Shown in pieces: positions 1-11,760 of a stretch of DNA of 64,000 nucleotides. Location: positions 125,032 to 189,031 of the forward strand of contig NW_003151267.1 of assembly GCF_000003605.2 (NCBI RefSeq). Reading direction: 5' to 3'. The DNA is from Saccoglossus kowalevskii (taxonomy: Eukaryota; Hemichordata; Enteropneusta; Harrimaniidae). Position numbers and translations under genes: made by a program. The stretch's first letter is position 1; each line of letters begins with the position of its first letter. The notes under the pieces were generated by a model that did no database searches, was not told the DNA's origin, and saw nothing but the letters and a program-made list of their open reading frames with translations.

Positions 1-1640
1 ACATTACTAGTGTATATTAAATAAATACTTTGTTAATAATGCTCTGTATAGACGTGAGGGTACAATCCTAAACATGGTGTTTGTGAACTAGTACATTACT
101 AGTGTATATTAAATAAATACTTTGTTAATAATGCTCTATATAGACGTGAGGGTACTTTCTTAAACATGTTTATTTTGAACTAGGACATTACTAGTGTACA
201 TTAAATAAATACTTTGTTAATAATGCTCTATATAGACGTGGGGTACAATCCTAAACATGGTGTTTCTGAACTAGTACATTACTAGTGTATATTAAATAAA
301 TACTTTGTTAATAATGCTCTGTATAGACGTGGGGGTACTATCTTAAACATGGTGTTTGTGAACTAGTACATTACTAGTGTATATTAAATAAATACTTTGT
401 TAATAATGCTCTATATAGACGTGAGGGTACTATCTTAAACATGGTGTTTGAGAACTAGTACATTACTAGTGTACATTAAATAAATACTTTGTTAATAATG
501 CTCTATATAGACGTGAGGGTACTATCTTAAACATGGTGTTTGTGAACTAGTACATTACTAGTGTATATTAAATAAATAATTTGTAAATAATGCTCTATAT
601 AGACGTGGGGTACAATCCTAAACATGGTGTTTCTGAACTAGTACACTACTAGTGTATATTAAATAAATACTTTGTTAATAATGCTCTGTATAGACGTGGG
701 GGTACTATCTTAAACATGGTGTTTCTGAACTAGTACATTACTAGTGTATATTAAATAAATACTTTGTTAATAATGCTCTATATAGACGTGAGGGTACTAT
801 CTTAAACATGGTGTTTCTGAACTTGTACATTACCAGTGTATATTAAATAAATACTTTGTTAATAATGCTCTGTATAGACGTGGGGGTACTATCTTAAACA
901 TTGCGTTTCTGAACTAGTACATTACCAGTGTATATTAAATAAATACTTTGTTAATAATGCTCTGTATAGACGTGGGGGTACAATCCTAAACATGGTGTTT
1001 CTGAACTAGTACATTACTAGTGTATATTAAATAAATACTTTGTTAATAATGCTCTGTATATCCGTGGGGGTACAATCCTAAACATGGTTTTCTGAACTAG
1101 TACATTACTAGTGTACATTAAATAAATACTTTGTTAATAATGCTCTATATAGACGTGAGGGTACTATCTTAAACTTGGTGTTTGTGAACTAGTACATTAC
1201 TAGTGTATATTAAATAAATACTTTGTTAATAATGCTCTGATTAGACGTGGGGGTACTATCTTAAACATGGTGTTTGTGAACTAGTAAATTTACTAGTGTA
1301 CATTAAATAAATACTTTGTTAATAATGCTTTATGTAGAAAGTGGGGGTACTATCCTAAACATGTTTATTTTGAACCTGGGCATTACTAGTGTACATTAAA
1401 TAAATACTTTGTTAATAATGCTCTATATAGACGTGGGGATACTACCTAAACATGTGTTTTTGTTTATTTAACTGGGACATTACTAGTGTACATTGAATGG
1501 TTACTTTGTGCTATGTATGTAAGTTACACCTAGGGGTACTATTAAATGGTTACTTTGTTAATAATGTCCTATATACATATTACACATGTTTATTTTGATC
1601 TTGGGTATGATTACTATTGTACATTAAATCTTCTCTTCGT
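1..1640. repeat. Minisatellite array, 91-92 bp unit, about 17 copies
   Basis: A unit beginning ACATTACTAGTGTA and containing AAATAAATACTTTGTTAATA and AGACGTG repeats head to tail with a period of 92 bp (for example starts at 1, 93 and 185). Copies are very similar up to about 1370 and then decay. The last ones (about 1475-1640) are shortened and diverged, as expected at the edge of an array. Units vary at a few positions (GTATA/GTACA, ACAATCC/ACTATCT, GTGAGGG/GTGGGGG). Each junction brings two ACTAGT hexamers close together. The array begins before the window, so its true size is unknown. It lies in the ChAT intron downstream of the 4524-4718 exon, or further 3' if other exons fall outside. 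No coding potential is seen. Confidence 0.97.
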
Positions 1641-4523
1641 TGGGAATTGCACTGTGCACAATTTAGAATGTTATCAGTTGGACTATTAATGATGTCATAT
1701 CTAAATCATGCAACTGTAAATACGCATCATATACTAAAATACGGTACTTCCACTGACGCCAGCAGACACGAGTGAATGCCGAGAGTTCCAGCAATTAGAT
1801 TGGTGCGCGAATATTGATTCCACTCTGGCGGTAATCGCTTACTTATATATAATTATATATTTTTATATGTATTACTTGTATATTTCCAGTTCGATAAAAT
1901 GAAACGGCGCAGTGTTTAAAGTGAAACTATAGCTGATATAACGCCGCCTAGTATGCTAATGTTGTTGACAAAACAGTGATATATTACACATGAACGTATG
2001 TTTGTTTGTGTTTTGCACTACAATTCACCAGAATCTTTTTAAGCGATATGTTTGAACGACGCATATAATGGGCGGTAAGCGGGTCGTATAAACATTTGGT
2101 AGCGCGAGCCAAGTTCGGCAGTATGTGACTCCAAAGTATGTGGTATGCACATGTTCTGTACTACGCTACACAGTGGATGTACGCACATCATGCATGAAGC
2201 AAAAGTACGATACACATACGGCGCCGCTCAACTAATAGTCTGGGCCAGTGAATTCCTTCTTCAAAATATCTTTACCCTTCAATGAGTTTGAATAAACTGT
2301 TACATTAAAGTAAATTTCATTAGATATTTGCTTAATTTGTCTGTACTGGACGAGACTGTCTGTATCCTCGCTCAGAGCACCAGTAAGCGATTTGTCCAAC
2401 GCAATAATTGAAAAGTAAATAATGACAGAAACCACCTCCTTCGGTGAAAGACTACAAGGTTACGATTGCAATCTAACCAACATTTTGGTTAATTATGCGG
2501 GATGAAATAACATGTGCCCATTAATTTTTAAAGTCAATAAAGCATAGAATATCTGAAAATAATAATTTCAAGCCATTTCTTTGTCTGACCCAAACTTAAA
2601 GTCTCCCATGTTCTGCGCGTCTTGGTTTGCGATCCTTTGCAGTAATGAGTCTGGATAAGCAAGTCATGTCTACAGAGACTTGACAGTAGATTGCAATCAG
2701 TAATTAAAACAGAGCTGATATGTTCTCTTAATAGCTAGTCGATCAGATTTGCTTCGCGGTAGCACTTAGGATCGGCTGAATGACTAATGATAAGCATATT
2801 AACTCGTTCAATTAATGTCCTGTATGAAGCCTTAATATTTGAGATCTTGTTTTATTTAAAGACAGCATTTGCGTGGACAAGGATAAATAAGAAAACTAAA
2901 AACAATTTTCCACACACAACAAATATTAACGGAACCAGTCAAATGTTTATACAGAAATTATTTAATAAGTTTAAAGCATAAACGATCGGGTAGCTCATTC
3001 ATTTCTTCATTATTTATAAATACTAATACATTTCTCAGCGATACCAAAACAACATTTTCCCGACACGTAATAATTCTGAAAGCCTTTCAAAAATCAAAAA
3101 AATTCCATCAGATATCCATATTCCACCTAGAATAGATTTTGATCGATTTATAGAAAAGAAGCATGACTGCAAAATGTTTTATAATAACCATATAATGAAT
3201 CACGTTATAAGTTGTATTCCAATTTGCCCGAACCGGTGTAAGTTTTTCATCAACGGATTTGACCTCTATTTTTTGTTCTTGGACATCGTCGACATAATAA
3301 CCTTACCGTAGTATTATTCCTTGATTTTCTACCCAACCTGATCGTGACACGTATATACGTCGTGTTTATACAAAACACCTGCATTGCTTCGATCATCTCC
3401 TAAATGCCATTCACGCACACTCTCGATATCTGTATCTACATAGTACGCAGTCATAATACAGAGCACGTAAAACGAGAAAATAAAACTACCGGAAGCCGAA
3501 GGTGATGTCATAAGTACTATCAGTATAACAACTGATTACATAATTCATCGTGATCTAAACATGCTCAGAATAGAGCCAACCTAATCAAGTCAATTATGAC
3601 GTCATCATTCCAAGCATTCTAGATAAGATTATGCTTGAGTGAAACAATCAAACTATTTATAGGTTATTCAAAAACAATTTGGCAAAAACCACTCACGTCA
3701 GGGGTGTGTTGATATTATAAATGAAGTGTATGTAGCAAGACGTTTTCCAGCTTTTCAACATTGATATTGAGTACATCGAATTTATTGCTCAATTTCGAAC
3801 ACTGTACGGCAAGAGTCTCTCGATGTCTTATTGCGGATTCTCTAAACAAGTACGTATTTAAAATTGCTCGCAAATTAAACATATACTATTCTAATTTACA
3901 CAGCATTTTGGCAAAAGTTCCAAACATTCGATAGTTTAAGCTCTATTGTTAATTACACAACAATAAATATTGTGGGCACTGTGCTGCCCAACGTTGCAGC
4001 ATACATCGATCTTTTACTTTCAATGTTCGCAAACTTGCTCATTGTCAGTATAAGCTGTGAAAAGACGCTGTTGCACAAATGATAAAGAGGTCATTTGTGG
4101 GTAATTTTAGAGATAACGTCCTGTATATTTTCCCTGACAATGAAAGTCTTAAATCGTATCAGTCAACGCATAGACCGAGTAGTAGTGCAATTGCTACGGA
4201 CGGACTAGTGGGATTCTTGAACTTGAAATATTGAAACACCGCTAGTAAATGCTCAAGCAACGCATAATACAGGTAATATATCGATTTACATCTGAATGAC
4301 ACTATGCATCCATGCACGGCAATGGTGGACGCGTCCAACTTCTTGCGCATGCGTATTGCGGGTTATGATAACTTTCATCAAAATGGCGGCAGTGTGCTAC
4401 TCATTAAGCTTTAGTGCTGCGTCTTACGTAATTACTACGTTTTCTTCTAAGGGCGATGACTGCCTAATCACATAACGCATTAAATAAACAGTCTTGTGTC
4501 GCGCCACACTGACCGCTACTCAC
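1641..4523 (-). other. ChAT intron sequence, no further exon recognised
   Basis: This stretch follows the ChAT exon on the minus strand, starting with its GTGAGT splice donor (4523 downward). I looked for the next conserved ChAT segment (the EYWL-NDMYL region in the vertebrate enzyme) and did not find it, so the next exon is probably beyond the left edge. Only short chance reading frames are present. A perfect TGACGTCA octamer lies at 3597-3604. No repeat family seen elsewhere in the window is obvious here. Confidence 0.6.
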
Positions 4524-4718
4524 CCAGTTTCTTTTCGTCTCAGCATATTCCAACAGCTTTTGTTGTAATCGCTCACCTTCCCCGCCGGCCCTTCCAAATT
4601 CTTCTACTATCTTCCTCGAGTTCTCATACTGTTCCACAGATAGTATCGGCTTCAAAATTTGTAAATACTTTTCCAAAGTTGCATTCAGAGGGGGTACTGG
4701 TAATTTTGGTAATGGCTT
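4524..4718 (-). CDS. Choline acetyltransferase, internal exon (start of the catalytic domain), partial gene
   Basis: ChAT makes acetylcholine from choline and acetyl-CoA in the cytoplasm of cholinergic neurons. This exon encodes 65 residues, from KPLPKLPVPPL through SVEQYENSRKIVEEF and FGRAGGEGERLQQKLLE to KRNW. The choline/carnitine acyltransferase family opens with this segment, and it matches vertebrate ChAT (LPKLPVPPL, YLQ, EQ, FG-x-x-GG-x-GE-x-LQQKLLE) better than carnitine acetyltransferase. Exon limits are clear: an acceptor TATATTTTCAG just before AAG (4718), and a donor GGGTGAGT after the TGG codon (exon ends 4524). Both ends are phase 0 (195 nt). The family continues after NW with VSEYW-like sequence, which must be in the next exon outside the window. 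The catalytic histidine is also outside. VAChT lies upstream on the same strand, which strongly supports the identification. Confidence in family is very high, in exact splice sites high. Confidence 0.95.
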
Positions 4719-7020
4719 CTGAAAATATACAAGTATGCATAATATGTATTTAACTAATATAGGTGTCTGGCCCATCTTTGTGAGTTGTCTTCCAATGCTC
4801 AAGTACCTCCAACTCTAAAACCAGGCATAGAAAATAAAATTAATTTGCAAATAAACATAATATGTATTCCTTTAATGGATCATGCAAGAGATATTGGTCG
4901 AAATATACATTTTTCTCAAAAAAAGTCGTGTTGAGTCAGATTACCGCGGTATATTCAACAGAAACATCGCCAAACATCAGTGGACTCCGTGCTGGAACTG
5001 TGGTAAATGTACTTTGCGTGAAATCGAACGCACATAACAAGTGTAATCGACTTCGACAGTTTAAACACAACGTAACAAACACGCAAGGATTTAAATCATT
5101 TGTTTCGACGTGTTTATTAAGTTCGATTTACAAAACCCGGTGTTGTTTCCATACAGTTATTTCGGCAATTAATGTGCGTAATTATACTGCCAGGTTTTGA
5201 CTTTTTCTTCTGATTAATAATTACGTCATACGTGACCCGAGTACTTAAATATGACACTACCGTTAGGTTCAGGAACTGAGAAGTTGGATAAAACGTGTTA
5301 ATATATTTTTGGTATATTTTCTCTACTTCGATCGATGCAGGGGGTGAAAAAACATTTGTAATAATTAAAATATTCCCCGTAATCTGTAGGTGACGGTATT
5401 AACTGTAGTTACCATATATTATTTGCTGAACATACAACGGAGTTTATCAATATAAAGTGTATATTATTTTGTTGGAGTTGAAATTGCATTTCTACTTTAT
5501 ATGATCTGAAAGAAACCTCTCTCTAATCCCTGTAATCACCATAAATGCTTTATAGTTTGTACAGTTCATGAGATATCTTAACCAACAAAATCCTGAAATG
5601 GAATTTAGAGACTCTTGACAAAATGACAAAATTATGTCTGATTCGGTGATGCTAGTGCTCAAATGTTTCAGAATTTGTTGCCATACAAACTGATTTTATA
5701 ATTTTATATAGTGATCGAAATTATAAGTGTTTATTTAACGGCTGACAATCCCGTAAGACAATTAAAAACGACTCGTTTCAAAAGTAACAAACAATATCTA
5801 ACAGAAATGTGCAAACCACGTTCCAGACGCCGTGACGTGTGCGGAATACCTACTTGCGTCTCGTCGGGAACATTTCCACTGGTACCTGCCTGCATCGTCT
5901 TTCACTCTAATCCAGCAAAAGAAGTGATCACTTATTTAAAAACAATACAGATCACAAATCCACCGACATATACAACTGCCCTATCATGTATAATGCCAGA
6001 ACTTCTATCACTACATTAGTAATCGCCAGACGACTTCTCTCTTAATTGTCACTTGTAAGGTTTTTGCAGACCCATGTACAAGTCGTACGTTTCCCGAGCG
6101 GATATCCTGTCTCTGTAAAACACTTCGCCTAATCACTCGATTATATTTATAGGATAAAATATTAAACAGTAAATGGAGATTACAATACTCGAGCCTATTT
6201 GGTAATCACTGGAGCTAGAACAAAGACATGCGCATTGATGAAACGCCGTTTTTATGATAATTTACTTTTACATCCATCGTCTTTAGTGGATGTCTCATTG
6301 ATCATCACATGCATGCATAATTTATGCTAATTGCCTCACACTTATACATTTTTCTAAAGAGGACGTACCAATATTTATTATAACCATTCATGCGATGTGT
6401 CTTTAATAACTTGAATGCATCTTTGCCTTCCTTTAGTAAAATGCCCGGCGGCATATATAAACTACTCTCTATATGTTGCATCGTTTAATTTACGCTACTT
6501 GCATACTGTCACTAGCATGTGATGTCCTTGGCTTTTCTTGAAAATTTCTTACGGCGTCGAAATATTACTTTGAAATTATTCGACTTTCGTGTATAACTCT
6601 GTACCGCTCGGCTCGGAAAAACAGGGTAAAACACGCTTTAATTTCATTATCACGCGAGATTATTCATAGTCTATTAATTTAATTTTCAGGCTTAACTACA
6701 CACCGATGATGTATTATTGTTATAGAGTGGTTCGTTTATATATCCTACGCCTAAGCGTATGAAACCATGGACAACAAAATAAATATAACAACAACGACAT
6801 CGATCGGTTGAAAATAGTCTTGTCAAGGTGTCGAGGGGTTTAAATTACACAGTTATTAATGATGGTGTAACAGTTACGTTCTGAATTTGATCATTTTTAG
6901 GTGGCCCAAACCCATTACATAATGCCTAACCAGGTTTTGCCACCAGACTGAACGTCATAGTAACACGAAAAGACGTATTATGAATAAAATTGAAATTACA
7001 GGCACATATACTAACATATA
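4719..7020 (-). other. ChAT intron, 3' part; nothing recognised
   Basis: Intron sequence between the two ChAT exons (whole intron 4719-10762, about 6.0 kb). Plain AT-rich DNA. Open frames up to about 112 codons on either strand have no recognisable motif, and the one overlapping the exon (to 4802) is simply exon plus intron. No tandem structure or element ends noted. Confidence 0.5.
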
Positions 7021-7023
7021 ATT

Positions 7024-7092
7024 ATGCAGCACGAGATTCGAACTCACAACTCGGCAAATGCACCTCACTAATGTTAACTATACCACTCTAAA
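7024..7092 (-). repeat. tRNA-like SINE head or tRNA remnant
   Basis: On the minus strand this reads as a tRNA-like segment. There is an A-box-like GTGGTATAGTTA region, then a B-box GAGTTCGAATC inside a plausible 5-bp T stem with a TTCGAAT loop, ending near CTCGTGCTGC. The acceptor and D arms do not fold convincingly, and no CCA-type end or pol III terminator is obvious. I therefore read it as the 5' head of an old tRNA-derived SINE rather than a working tRNA gene. It is unrelated to the tRNA(Met)-like SINE at 52569-53003. Confidence 0.45.
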
Positions 7093-7749
7093 AATAATTT
7101 AAGAATAATTACTGTATCATTTGAAATCAATATCGTATGAGTTTTAGAAATGTACTGTCACAATACAATGACGTCTTTGATGAAATGTGTTTATTTTTTC
7201 CGAACACGACTTGGTTTAAAAAATGTTTGCACAACTTGTCGGTTCGATAAATAACATTTACATTTTAAATTGTTTGCAAAAGCAAATCTTGAAATAGGTG
7301 TATCACACTCGCCTTGAAGTGAACCTTGTCATTTTTAAAGTTACGTAGTATTTGTAGTTTGATTAACGATGTTGTGAGATTGCATAATGGTACATACTAA
7401 ATTTGACCAAAATTCTGATAAGGAATACATTAAATAAATAACCAACTTTTTTTAATGAATATCTTACATACTAATAATGATATATAGTTTCGGGCCTCGG
7501 ACGTTTACTATAAACCTGACCCTAAACAGGCCGTTAACTACCGTTAGCGTCCTCGTGGTCGTAGAATAACTATCAGTAAACTCATAATGGCTGCTACCAA
7601 ATCACACCTTGTACGTGACGCAGGAAAGGTATGTGGTCTACCAATGAAACCGCCTGACAATTTAAAATTGGGTTATAGGTATTTAAAAGAAAACTGTGCT
7701 AATGCTTCTTCAAATAATACATCAAACATGCGTGACGTATTTCTTTTTT

Positions 7750-9350
7750 CGCACAATATGTCCTAATTAGGTGTATTCAAACCATGACGTCATCAGTATT
7801 GATAATAAATGTTCCCTAATAGTTTTTTTAAGCCATGACGCGATACAATACTTGCTAATGACGTTTATTCAAACTATGACGTCTTCGGTGTTGTTACAAA
7901 ATATTTCATAATAAAGTTACTTTAAAATTTGACGTCCTCTGTTTTGTTACACATCATTTTTTATACGGTTGATTCAAACCGTGACGTCCTCAGTTTGGTT
8001 ACGCAGTATTACCTGGGGATTGTTGTTATTCCTTGTCGTCATCGGTGTTGTTACAAAATGTTTAAATAGGTTTATTAACCCACGACGTTTTCAGTTTTAT
8101 TACACAATATTTGCTAATAAGATTTATTCGAACCATGACGTCATCGGTGTTCTTACACAAAGTTTTCTAATAAGCTTTCTATAAACCATAACATTCTCAG
8201 TTTTGTTACACATTATTCCCTGATACAGTTTATTTAAACTATGACGTTTCAATTGTTGGTTACGCAATATGTTGATAATAGGTTTCTTTGAACCATAACC
8301 TCAGTTTTGTTACATAATATTTGCTAATGAGGGTTATTCGAGCCATGACGCCATGAGTGCTGTAACAAATTGAATACCTAATAAGTTTTTTTTTTAAATC
8401 ATGTCGTTCTCAGTGGTGTCATCAGTAAAAGTTTGTTTAACCCACAACGTTACACAATATTTACTAATGAGGGTTATTCGAACCATGACATCATTGGTGT
8501 TGCTACAAAATGATTTATAATAAAGATACTTTAAACCCATCGTTTTATGTATTGCTACACAACATTTTCTAATACGATTGATTCGAACCATGAAGTTCTC
8601 AATTTTGTTACACAGTATTACCTGATGAGTTTTTTATTTTAAACCATGAAGTCATCACTGTTGTTACAAAATGTTTCATAATAAGGTTTCTTTGAACTAT
8701 GGCGTTCTTAGTTTTGTTAAACAATATTTGCTCATGAGGTTTATTCGGACCATGACGCCATCACAGTTGTTACAAAATGATTCCTAATAAAGTTTCTTTA
8801 AACTATGATGTCCTTAGTTTTGTTGAACAGTACTTTTTTCTAATGAGGTTTAATCAAACCATGACGTCGTCAGTGTTACAAAATGATTACCTAATAAAGT
8901 TGTTTTAATCATGTCGTTCTCAGTGTTGTTATGAAATCTTTAATGATAAGGTTTCCTTAAATCATGACGTCTTCCGATTTATGTTTTCTAATACCTTTGC
9001 TTCAAACCGTGACATCCTCAGTTTCGTTATACAATATTTTCTAATGAGGTTTATTTGAACCATGTTATCGGTGTTGTTCAAATTCAAAAAAAATTACAAA
9101 ATGATTGTTGTTACAAAATGTTTTCCATTGAGGTTTCTTTAAAAAACTGACGTCTATAGCTTTTTTTTAAAGCTATAGCGTTTCCAGTGTTGTTACTAAA
9201 GCTTTCAGAATGTTGTTTCCCCAGCGTTGTTACAAACTATTTCCTAATATGGTTTCTTCAAACCTAACGTTTTTAGTTTGTTACACAATATTTCCTTTGA
9301 ACCACGACTTCTTCAATTCTGTTGCAAAATGTCCAATTAACATTACCCTA
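7750..9350. repeat. Degenerate minisatellite, about 52 bp unit, about 30 copies, with CRE-like core
   Basis: The pattern AACCATGACGTCATCAGT, GTTGTTACAAAATATTT, CTAATRAGGTTTATTC recurs about every 52 bp (45-56) across 1.6 kb. Cores occur for example near 7785, 7836, 7877, 7930, 7981, 8083, 8136, 8241, 8344, 8484, 8589, 8645, 8750, 8803, 8860, 8963 and 9007. Copies are strongly diverged, so the array is old. Two copies keep the perfect palindrome TGACGTCA (7785-7792 and 8136-8143). Others carry TGACGTCC, TGACGTCT, TGACGCCA, TGACATCA or TGAAGTCA. It lies in the middle of the ChAT intron between the two identified exons. Reading frames within it are by-products of the repeat. Confidence 0.9.
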
Positions 9351-9359
9351 AACAGTTTA

Positions 9360-10762
9360 TCAGAGGGATAAAGTTGATTAAACATCAGTAAGTCAGTCAG
9401 TCAGTCTCAAAATTAATAAAAAAATCAAATTAGAATGACGGATTTATAGAGACAGAAAACTCAATGACAGATTCAGTGCATACAGAGAGATATTTTCTTA
9501 TGAGTGGTGAAGAGACTTGAAAACAAGCGGGGCTGCATTTTTTCATTTATTACAGTGGTATTTGTAACACTCAGTGGTAATTATTATCTCGGTTTTATTT
9601 TGAGGTGGAAGTGTTTTTTTAATAATGCCTTCACTTTCAGATATGTTGTTGCAAATTTTACAATACGATCATCTGATATGAATCTGGCAAAATATGACAT
9701 CGGGCATAGAGCAGAACAAATCAGGAAAATCTATATTGACAATCAGCATACGATTGACAAGTGCTTCTAAATTGAATACAAAAATAAATGTCGAATATGA
9801 CGTTTGTTTGTAAAGCAGTATGTACTTCTTTTCACAATTATTAAACTCCATTTGACAGCGCTAATACAAATGCCTTGCGCAAGAAGTTAGTGAGGCCGCG
9901 GTTTGTCTGTAGATTTCGGAAACTATCAACACAACCGCTGTTACGTCGCAGTCACTCGTCGTCGTGCCTTATTCATTTATTACGTTATTTATATTTGGAC
10001 ATTTTAAAGTATGCCTTGTCATTCTGATATATATAAGGTGACAACGGCACTATATATCAGAGCGAATATCAGGGTGATATATATGGAATATATTTACAGA
10101 TGTGGAAGCGATCACTACCCACAAAATGTAAATTAATGCATAATTAACTCATACGGATATTTTTGTGTAGATTAAAGACAGGTTTTTGAAGATAAAAGTC
10201 GTTTTAGATAAACCTGCCCAATGTACCATATTTTATTTCAGAATAGTTCCATGTGAGATTTGTTTTGTGTATAAATACCATTACTAATCACAATGACAAC
10301 TGCTCAAGAACACGCAGGCGACCATGAAAATGAAAGTCAACATATGGGAATGCTAGCTTTATTTTATTAATAACTACGATTTAGGCCACCGCTGCCATAT
10401 ATAAAGCAGTCACGCGATGGATATATCGCCGGTTTTCTCTCGTAGTGAAAATAAATACTTTGTATAATTTATATTTTCCAGGTTAGTTCAAAATAAGAAT
10501 GAGGCGATCTTACTCGCATTTAAATGGAAATGGAATTAAAAAAAATGCTTTTCATAGAAGACAATGATTAGCTATTACCTATTTTGAATTCGAACAAAAT
10601 ACTATCGTAATGTATGTACCCAGATTGCAATCAATCAGATCATCAGACTTTCTTTTATTTCTGACAAAATATTGTAGTCCCCCTGTTTTATTTGTCGCCC
10701 GCTCGGTATACATTGTTTGTTTACACATAATGTTAACAAAATGTTAACAGGATTCGACTTAC
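9360..10762 (-). other. ChAT intron, 5' part, starting with the GTAAGT donor
   Basis: Intron sequence immediately downstream of the presumed first coding exon. The donor is GTAAGT with its first base at 10762. The stretch holds short tandem GTCA copies near 9392-9405 and a string TACATTGTTTGTTTACA near 10710 that resembles the core of the CpG-rich MITE-like family found at 11173. No coding exon is recognised. Confidence 0.5.
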
Positions 10763-10855
10763 CGTAAGAATCGGGTCCTTGATATCCGCATCGACATCAT
10801 CTTCTCCATCGAGATGTCTATTTCCTATGAAATCTTTTCTTCTCCTATTGGACAT
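10763..10855 (-). CDS. Choline acetyltransferase, presumed first coding exon (31 codons)
   Basis: The frame begins with ATG at 10855-10853 and encodes MSNRRRKDFIG, then an acidic stretch HLDGEDDVDADIKD, ending PILT. The ACG codon is followed directly by a consensus donor GTAAGT (intron from 10762). The exon ends in phase 0 and the ChAT exon at 4718 starts in phase 0, so the splice gives PILT joined to KPLPKLP, placing this peptide just ahead of the catalytic domain. ChAT N-termini are poorly conserved, so there is no homology proof. The call rests on the start codon, an in-frame upstream TGA within the exon, strong splice signals at both ends, phase match, strand and position between VAChT and the ChAT domain exon. 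The basic N-terminal RRRK could act in nuclear or membrane targeting, which is only a guess. Confidence 0.7.
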
Positions 10856-10962
10856 CGATGGTAACACTCGCCCTGCTTTCAGCGGGTCACGATTTCCTCA
10901 ATCGACGATGGTTCCTTGGAGTTCTAAATTAAGGTTTGACTTGTCGATAGTAACAATACAAC
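10856..10962 (-). other. 5' untranslated part of the presumed ChAT start exon, with splice acceptor
   Basis: On the minus strand a long pyrimidine tract (TTTTTTCCCTTTCTGTAG, ending at 10963) forms a strong acceptor. The exon then starts at 10962 with GTTGTATTG and runs 107 nt to the ATG. An in-frame TGA lies between the acceptor and the ATG, which supports the chosen start. Having an acceptor here implies at least one further upstream exon, as expected if ChAT and VAChT share a non-coding 5' exon to the right of VAChT. Confidence 0.6.
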
Positions 10963-11172
10963 CTACAGAAAGGGAAAAAATATCCGGATGTCAGTCTACC
11001 CAGTAGCGTCATTAAATGTGATTGAGTTACAGGTGAGTGACAGGATCCCACTGCGATACAGCATAACTTTTAATGAATGTATAATAAGGTCTTCTGTATA
11101 ACAAATATCAAAATTTGGTACATAAACCACAAATTTTCACGTTTTTTTTAATTTCTTGTTTTAAACCAGCCT

Positions 11173-11307
11173 CTTAAAGAATTGTGGTCTTTGTGTCACC
11201 TCCTATTCGATATGGGACTCATAGCGACGTACACAACGCGTATAAAATACATTGTTTGTTTACATGAAATTTGAATACGCGCTGCGCGATGACCACCGCC
11301 CTTAAAA
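11173..11307 (+). repeat. CpG-rich MITE-like element, family A, copy 1 (about 135 bp)
   Basis: Runs from CTTAAAGAATTGTGGTC to GACCACCGCCCTTAAAA. The ends are imperfect inverted repeats (consensus from several copies TTAAAGGGCGGTGGTC). The core contains ATAGCGACGTACACAACGCG, TATAAAATACATTGTTTG, and TTTACATGAAATTTGAA followed by CGCGCTGCGCG. It has no coding capacity. Similar copies at 11625, 29590, 38955, 46583, 50640-51110 and 51785 show it is a dispersed family. Confidence 0.8.
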
Positions 11308-11309
11308 TT

Positions 11310-11624
11310 GCAAACATTTTTAATTTATTGAATGATGCCTATGGCTTGTACATGTGTTTGAAATTGAAGAAGTTATATAGCGTTATGCAAATAAGATGTG
11401 CTACTAATGGTCTGTGTAATGCAGTGAAGCCAGGTATTTATGGAAAGCCATACGAAACCCATAACATTACAATACAATACCCAATATATAGACAGCCTCC
11501 AAACAGTTTAAAACATTTAGGGTGGCTTTCGAACACTCTCCCACTAACTGCATGCGGTATTAGGCTTCTTTATAAATGCCCTTCAATTCTAAATATTTTT
11601 ATCGGGTTTTGGTTGACGGTTTTC
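11310..11624. other. Intron between two family A elements; nothing recognised
   Basis: About 315 bp of ordinary AT-rich sequence between two nearby copies of the same short element in the same orientation. A frame of 126 codons crosses it (11271-11651) but begins inside the repeat at a non-ATG codon and has no recognisable motif, so I do not call it a gene. Confidence 0.4.
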
Positions 11625-11760
11625 AGACACTTGGTGGTGATCGTCGTGTAGCCTTTGTTCAATGTGGGACTCATAGCGACGTATGCAACGCGTGTAAAAT
11701 ACATTGTTTATTCACTTGAAATTCTGACACGCGCTATACGACGAGCATCATCCTTTAAAC
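11625..11760 (+). repeat. CpG-rich MITE-like element, family A, copy 2
   Basis: Same order of parts as the copy at 11173: a GGTGGTGATCGTCG left end, GGGACTCATAGCGACGTATG, CAACGCGTGTAAAATACATT, TTCACTTGAAATTC, CGCGCTATACGACGAGC, and a right end ATCATCCTTTAA. It lies about 450 bp from copy 1 in direct orientation. The divergence between the two argues for separate, old insertions or an old local duplication. Confidence 0.75.

Noticed and set aside
4524-4718. Carnitine acetyltransferase rather than ChAT
   Set aside because: The family start is shared, but the residues at LPKLPV, YLQ, EQ and LQQKLLE follow ChAT, and VAChT is adjacent on the same strand.
7024-7092. A functional tRNA gene
   Set aside because: Only the B-box and T arm are convincing. 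The acceptor and D arms do not pair well and no terminator is seen.
7750-9350. CRISPR-like array or coding repeats
   Set aside because: Units are contiguous and diverged without spacers, and the host is an animal. Frames are broken at every unit.
11271-11651. 126-codon frame as a gene
   Set aside because: It starts inside a family A repeat at a non-ATG codon, has no recognisable motif, and lies in an intron.
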